Positions 60,901 to 64,000 of a stretch of DNA of 64,000 nucleotides are shown one piece after another. The position numbers and the translations under genes were made by a program. The DNA comes from Aulostomus chinensis (taxonomy: Eukaryota > Chordata > Actinopteri > Syngnathiformes > Aulostomidae): the NCBI GenBank assembly GCA_037954235.1, contig JBBMOA010000013.1, forward strand, positions 19,273,501 to 19,337,500. The letters are read 5' to 3'. Numbering within the stretch: the first letter of the stretch is position 1; each line of letters starts with the position of its first letter. Below the pieces are notes generated by a model, which was not told where the DNA came from, did no database searches, and worked only from the letters and a program-made list of their open reading frames with translations.

Positions 60901-63190
60901 GAAGGGAGTCATTCATTTGTCTGTTTGAGAATGAGTTGCATAAAGACATCAATGTCCTCCACAGCAACACTGATATCCTCTAATGTCACACATTAAGCTG
61001 GAGTGGGGGAAAAAAAGGCTCGTTTCTGAAGCACCTCCACCCACTACCAGGCTGTGGGGACACCTAGTGGTCGCTGTGAGCCACGACATGTGCAAAGCAC
61101 ATTGACGTTACAAGGTGAAGGATTCTGGTTAATTATATATTAGCTAAATTACTGGTGACAGGCACTAGACACTTTGAATTGTAATAAAAGAAAAAGTGGT
61201 GTGACTCGTTACTGTTTGAAGAATTGAAATCATTGCATCACCTGGTCCTGATAAACACACGTGGTTGAGTGTGTTCCTCGGCTACACAACAGGACCGCAC
61301 TACGTGGCTTTAACTTAGTACGGACAAAACTGTTGGGAAGCTTAGTAATGCAGCAAAAAACAAACACAAAACAAAACAAACAAACAAACAACAAAAAACA
61401 GCTCAAATATTACTTTGAATTTTCTTCTTTTCCCAACATAAACAGACCTCTTTAAAAGTATTTTTCAATGTTATTCAAATACTGTTCAATATTTAAGAAT
61501 AAATGTTTTATTTCTTTCAGAGAATTTTTTTCCAGTTTGAGACGATTTTTTTTTTATTTAAAAAAAATCTATACAAACAAAATATAACAATTAAAAGCTT
61601 GACGTATCATTTTAATGAAGCTCTCCGTGAAGCCGAGGGTCAATCACAACATGGACAAACAAACTGGAGAACTACGACTGACAACTGGGTGAATTAACGA
61701 AGTGACTTAAGAAAATATGCCACAATTATAGGAAACCCCCAGAACTGAACCAACTGGATTTTAGTTACAGACATTGTTAACGTTCCTTCTTTTTTCATTT
61801 GGTTACTCTAAAAACATAAGAAATGATGTCACGTGATTCATTTCTATCAAATAGCCTCCTTCTGCACACAGAAGTGGTGCAATGCACGACTTCTGACTTT
61901 TTTATAATTTCAAAAGGGCACCGGCACAAAATGTAAGCATGCCACACACAATCGCATCATTTATCATAATCTTGCAATCCAAACTATATGGAAATTTGAC
62001 ATTAAGCACTTGTACTTTTGGTACTTCAGGGGTATTTTGATGCAGAATTTGTAGGTTTTGGTTACCAGATTTGTTGAGCACATTATTTCAAGCCTCTGCA
62101 TATATTATGTACATTTACACATTCTCCTCGTCTGATGTACAAATTTTAAGATTTGAAGATGGGGTTGGGGGGGGGGCACTTCTTCACCCTCAAAAACAGC
62201 AGTAGTGACTGAAGTGAAAGTTCAGCCACTCTGGAGGAAATTGCTGATCAGTTAGTCTGAGGGTGTAGCCAAACAGAGAGCAGTAGACGGTTTTGTTCAT
62301 GGTTCGCCTTCCGATCTCAGAAACGGGATTGGAAAAAACATAAATAAATAAATCACCAAACTCACGTCAAGTGAGCTCCCTGTTTTAAGTCAAATATGCA
62401 GGAGGAATTAAAACATTAAATAAGGTCTACAAGTGACTGCAAGTTCTGCACTTCACCAAATAACCACAGTGGTCTGGTGCTCTACAACGAGACAGTCACA
62501 CCCGTAAGTCGACACAGCATGCAGAACCAAAGGAGGATCCATTTACCTGGAGGTCCGACTGGTACTGAAGCTGGTCCTGGTCCAGGCATCGGTCCTGGGA
62601 CAATGCCCATGTTAGGGGGTTGCATCATTGGAGGGGCTCCATTGACGTGCATTCCAGGCTAAAAATAACATAAAGTCCTGATACAAAGCATCTTCAATCA
62701 TGCAGTATTTTAAGTCCATTCCAATGATCAACTCATGAATCACAGGATAAATGTAGAGCGCAGGAGACAGACTGCTCCACCCGTCTTACATTTATACAGT
62801 ATTTGAGAGAGTGGGTGTTTGTTCGACTTACCACAGGCTGCGGCTGTGAGACTGGAACGCTGGGCTGTGCAGGCGAAGGATTGACCGGCGGCGCTCCTCC
62901 GCCTTGTCCACTAGAAATGAGTGGCTGGACTGTACTTTGGCGATGGAGCATTTTCTGTATGCGGTACAATGTGAAAGTGCATCAGCTCCTTGGACAAGCA
63001 AAAAGTCACAGGCGAGGTGAACCAGGTGCTAGAGGAGCATGTAAGATGGAAGCGGTTGAGCATCTCTCACCAGGGCGATCTCCGGATCAACAATCCGCAT
63101 GACAACTTGGGCCTGCAGCAGCGCGTAGGCCAGCTGAGGGTTCTGCAGCAGCATGTTCCTCGCCTCCTGGGGACTGTTCTGCACACACAG
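56515..63190 (-). CDS. CSTF2: Cleavage stimulation factor subunit 2 (CstF-64), 3' nine exons, 341 aa seen; 5' end beyond window
   Basis: CstF-64 binds the U/GU-rich element downstream of poly(A) sites and acts in the CstF complex in nuclear pre-mRNA 3'-end cleavage. Exons in transcript order: 63071-63190, 62832-62954, 62547-62658, 60731-60766, 58302-58401, 57964-58163, 57328-57452, 56986-57069, 56515-56640; phases agree throughout. The first begins LCVQNSPQEARNMLLQNPQL and ends DPEIAL, the hinge that binds CstF-77 and symplekin in human. Next come Pro/Gly-rich segments, a GLLGDGPNDPRGGSLLSVTG block, and an MRGPPMDMRGPPM-type repeat replacing the long MEARA array of mammals. The end is the conserved C-terminal three-helix domain (KAALIMQVLQLTPEQIAMLP to QIQKTAGGAP) known to contact Pcf11. 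The N-terminal RRM exons are not in the window. A candidate 10-nt plus 38-nt exon pair just upstream is listed separately. Confidence 0.93.
57656..57750 (+). mobile_element. tRNA-derived SINE head with tail, short copy in CSTF2 intron
   Basis: The sequence GGTGGCATGGCGGTGCAGTGG, followed by a CCTCACAGCAAGAAGG block and GTTCGAGCCC, matches the minus-strand head of the SINE at 1749-2133, here on the plus strand. After GGATCTTTG it passes directly into GATGGATGGA, the tail repeat, so the whole body is missing. Confidence 0.75.
57886..57914. repeat. (CA)n microsatellite in CSTF2 intron
   Basis: About 14 CA units, seen directly. Confidence 0.95.
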
Positions 63191-63297
63191 CTGGAGAGAA
63201 AAATCTGAGTTTAAAATTTTAGACTAGATAAAAAAAAAGAGCAGAAAACACAAATTCAGACCCTAAAAGTGCTTTGTGCACCTTCTTTCTGACAAAC

Positions 63298-63335
63298 CTT
63301 CATTAACTCTTGCTCCATATGCTTCAAGTACGTGT
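63298..63335 (-). CDS. CSTF2: Candidate extra CSTF2 exon, 38 nt
   Basis: On the minus strand, acceptor GTGTTTAG precedes 38 nt (ending ATGAAG) and a GTTTGT donor. In the phase needed to join the LCVQ exon it reads TYLKHMEQELMK. Human CstF-64 as I recall it goes straight from an MFELMKQMK-like end to LCVQ, so this would be an insertion or alternative exon. It is phase-compatible with the 10-nt segment at 63641-63650 but not, alone, with a phase-0 upstream exon. Confidence 0.35.
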
Positions 63336-63640
63336 CTAAACACCAAAAAAAAACCAAAATCAACAGCATAAGCAGAAAACTTAAAGACGAGCAGCCATAT
63401 CTGGGGTTTCAAGACTGGAGCGTCACACTTTGATCAGCAGGAGGAGCCGTCCTACTGACACAAGCTTTGGTGCAAAACTCTTTTCCACTCGGGTGGAAAA
63501 CGTCTGCAGTGTTTCTTTGAGCCTAATAGACTGCCAGCTGTGCAAAGATGAGGCTTCTTCTCTGGCGGCGCTGACACACAGACTGGATAGCACGCAGACT
63601 TTGTTAATGAAGGAGAGGTAAAAAAAAGGGCATCTGCATA

Positions 63641-63650
63641 CCGTTGTCAG
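63641..63650 (-). CDS. CSTF2: Candidate 10-nt CSTF2 microexon
   Basis: The minus strand reads ATCATTTCCAG|CCTGACAACG|GTATGC, a strong acceptor and a canonical donor only 10 nt apart. Joined to the 38-nt exon at 63298-63335 it gives PDNDTYLKHMEQELMK, 48 nt in frame, keeping phase 0 on both sides. Short length makes chance likely, hence the low score. Confidence 0.25.
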
Positions 63651-64000
63651 GCTGGAAATGATTCAAAGAGAAAGATTTGCACAGCAGGCTAAAGAGCATT
63701 ATACACATTTGGGGTGGAGAACTAGACTCAGACGCACTGTGAGTCTCAACTGATTATTTCACCATACAAAAAATTTGATAAATTTCAATTTCCAACTGGA
63801 TTTGGCATGCGATGGCATCACAAGCTTTGTTATGCTGGTTAGCTGAAGGAGCCTGGGTGTCAAAATAAGTTGTTCATCCTCCCATAGTCATAACTGCCAG
63901 CAGGTTAGTTTTCAAGATGACAAACTGAGAGGACCTGGAGCTGCTGACCGTTCAGGCTCGTCAACAACGCAGGTGCACAGTGTATTACAGAGTGTATAAC
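63651..64000 (-). other. CSTF2: CSTF2 intron at right edge
   Basis: No RRM-like exon and no MFELMKQMK-type segment is seen up to the window edge, so the remaining 5' exons must lie to the right. Nothing else is recognised here. Confidence 0.6.

Noticed and set aside
63920..63965. Minus-strand SLNGQQLQV-like reading as a piece of the CSTF2 RRM
   Set aside because: It does not match the RRM blocks of CstF-64 (for example NLNGREFSGRALRV) and has no matching splice sites.

Overview
The window is vertebrate nuclear DNA, most probably from a teleost fish. It has multi-exon genes with GT-AG introns of roughly 70 bp to 4 kb, many CA/GA/AT microsatellites, and tRNA-derived SINE copies of a type common in teleosts. 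I joined exons by hand from splice sites, reading phase and family similarity. Each model below keeps an open frame throughout.

Left to right: 1-10766 is repeat-rich and has no recognisable protein gene. At 10767-11250 there is a GC-rich block with two good minus-strand splice donors, probably a non-coding first exon; by synteny the candidate is DRP2. CENPI (minus) has a complete 19-exon CDS at 13121-24703 (724 aa). TMEM35A/NACHO (minus) has a complete 2-exon CDS at 26243-28400 (161 aa). ARL13A (minus) has 8 coding exons at 31254-34390 (408 aa). The 34391-39480 stretch is intergenic and holds one unassigned exon-like segment. XKRX (plus) has 3 exons at 39841-46476 (483 aa). NOX1 (plus) has 13 exons at 48031-54587 (566 aa). 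CSTF2 (minus) occupies 55815-63190 or beyond; its 3' exons are present, while the RRM-coding 5' exons lie off the right edge.

Order and orientation (CSTF2, NOX1, XKRX, ARL13A, TMEM35A, CENPI, then possibly DRP2) match the human Xq22.1 block as I recall it. This is the main reason to call the oxidase NOX1 rather than CYBB, and the XK-family gene XKRX rather than XK. TRMT2B, which sits between ARL13A and TMEM35A in human, was not seen. The genes do not form one pathway: they cover kinetochore assembly (CENPI), nicotinic receptor biogenesis (TMEM35A), a ciliary-type GTPase (ARL13A), an XK-family membrane protein (XKRX), superoxide production (NOX1) and mRNA 3'-end formation (CSTF2). Points worth following up are the tight NOX1/CSTF2 tail-to-tail junction, a candidate 10-nt microexon in CSTF2, a SINE with an intact 14-bp target-site duplication, weak splice donors in ARL13A, and the unassigned exon-like segment at 38222-38388. 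I found no CRISPR array, phage, operon or other prokaryotic system.
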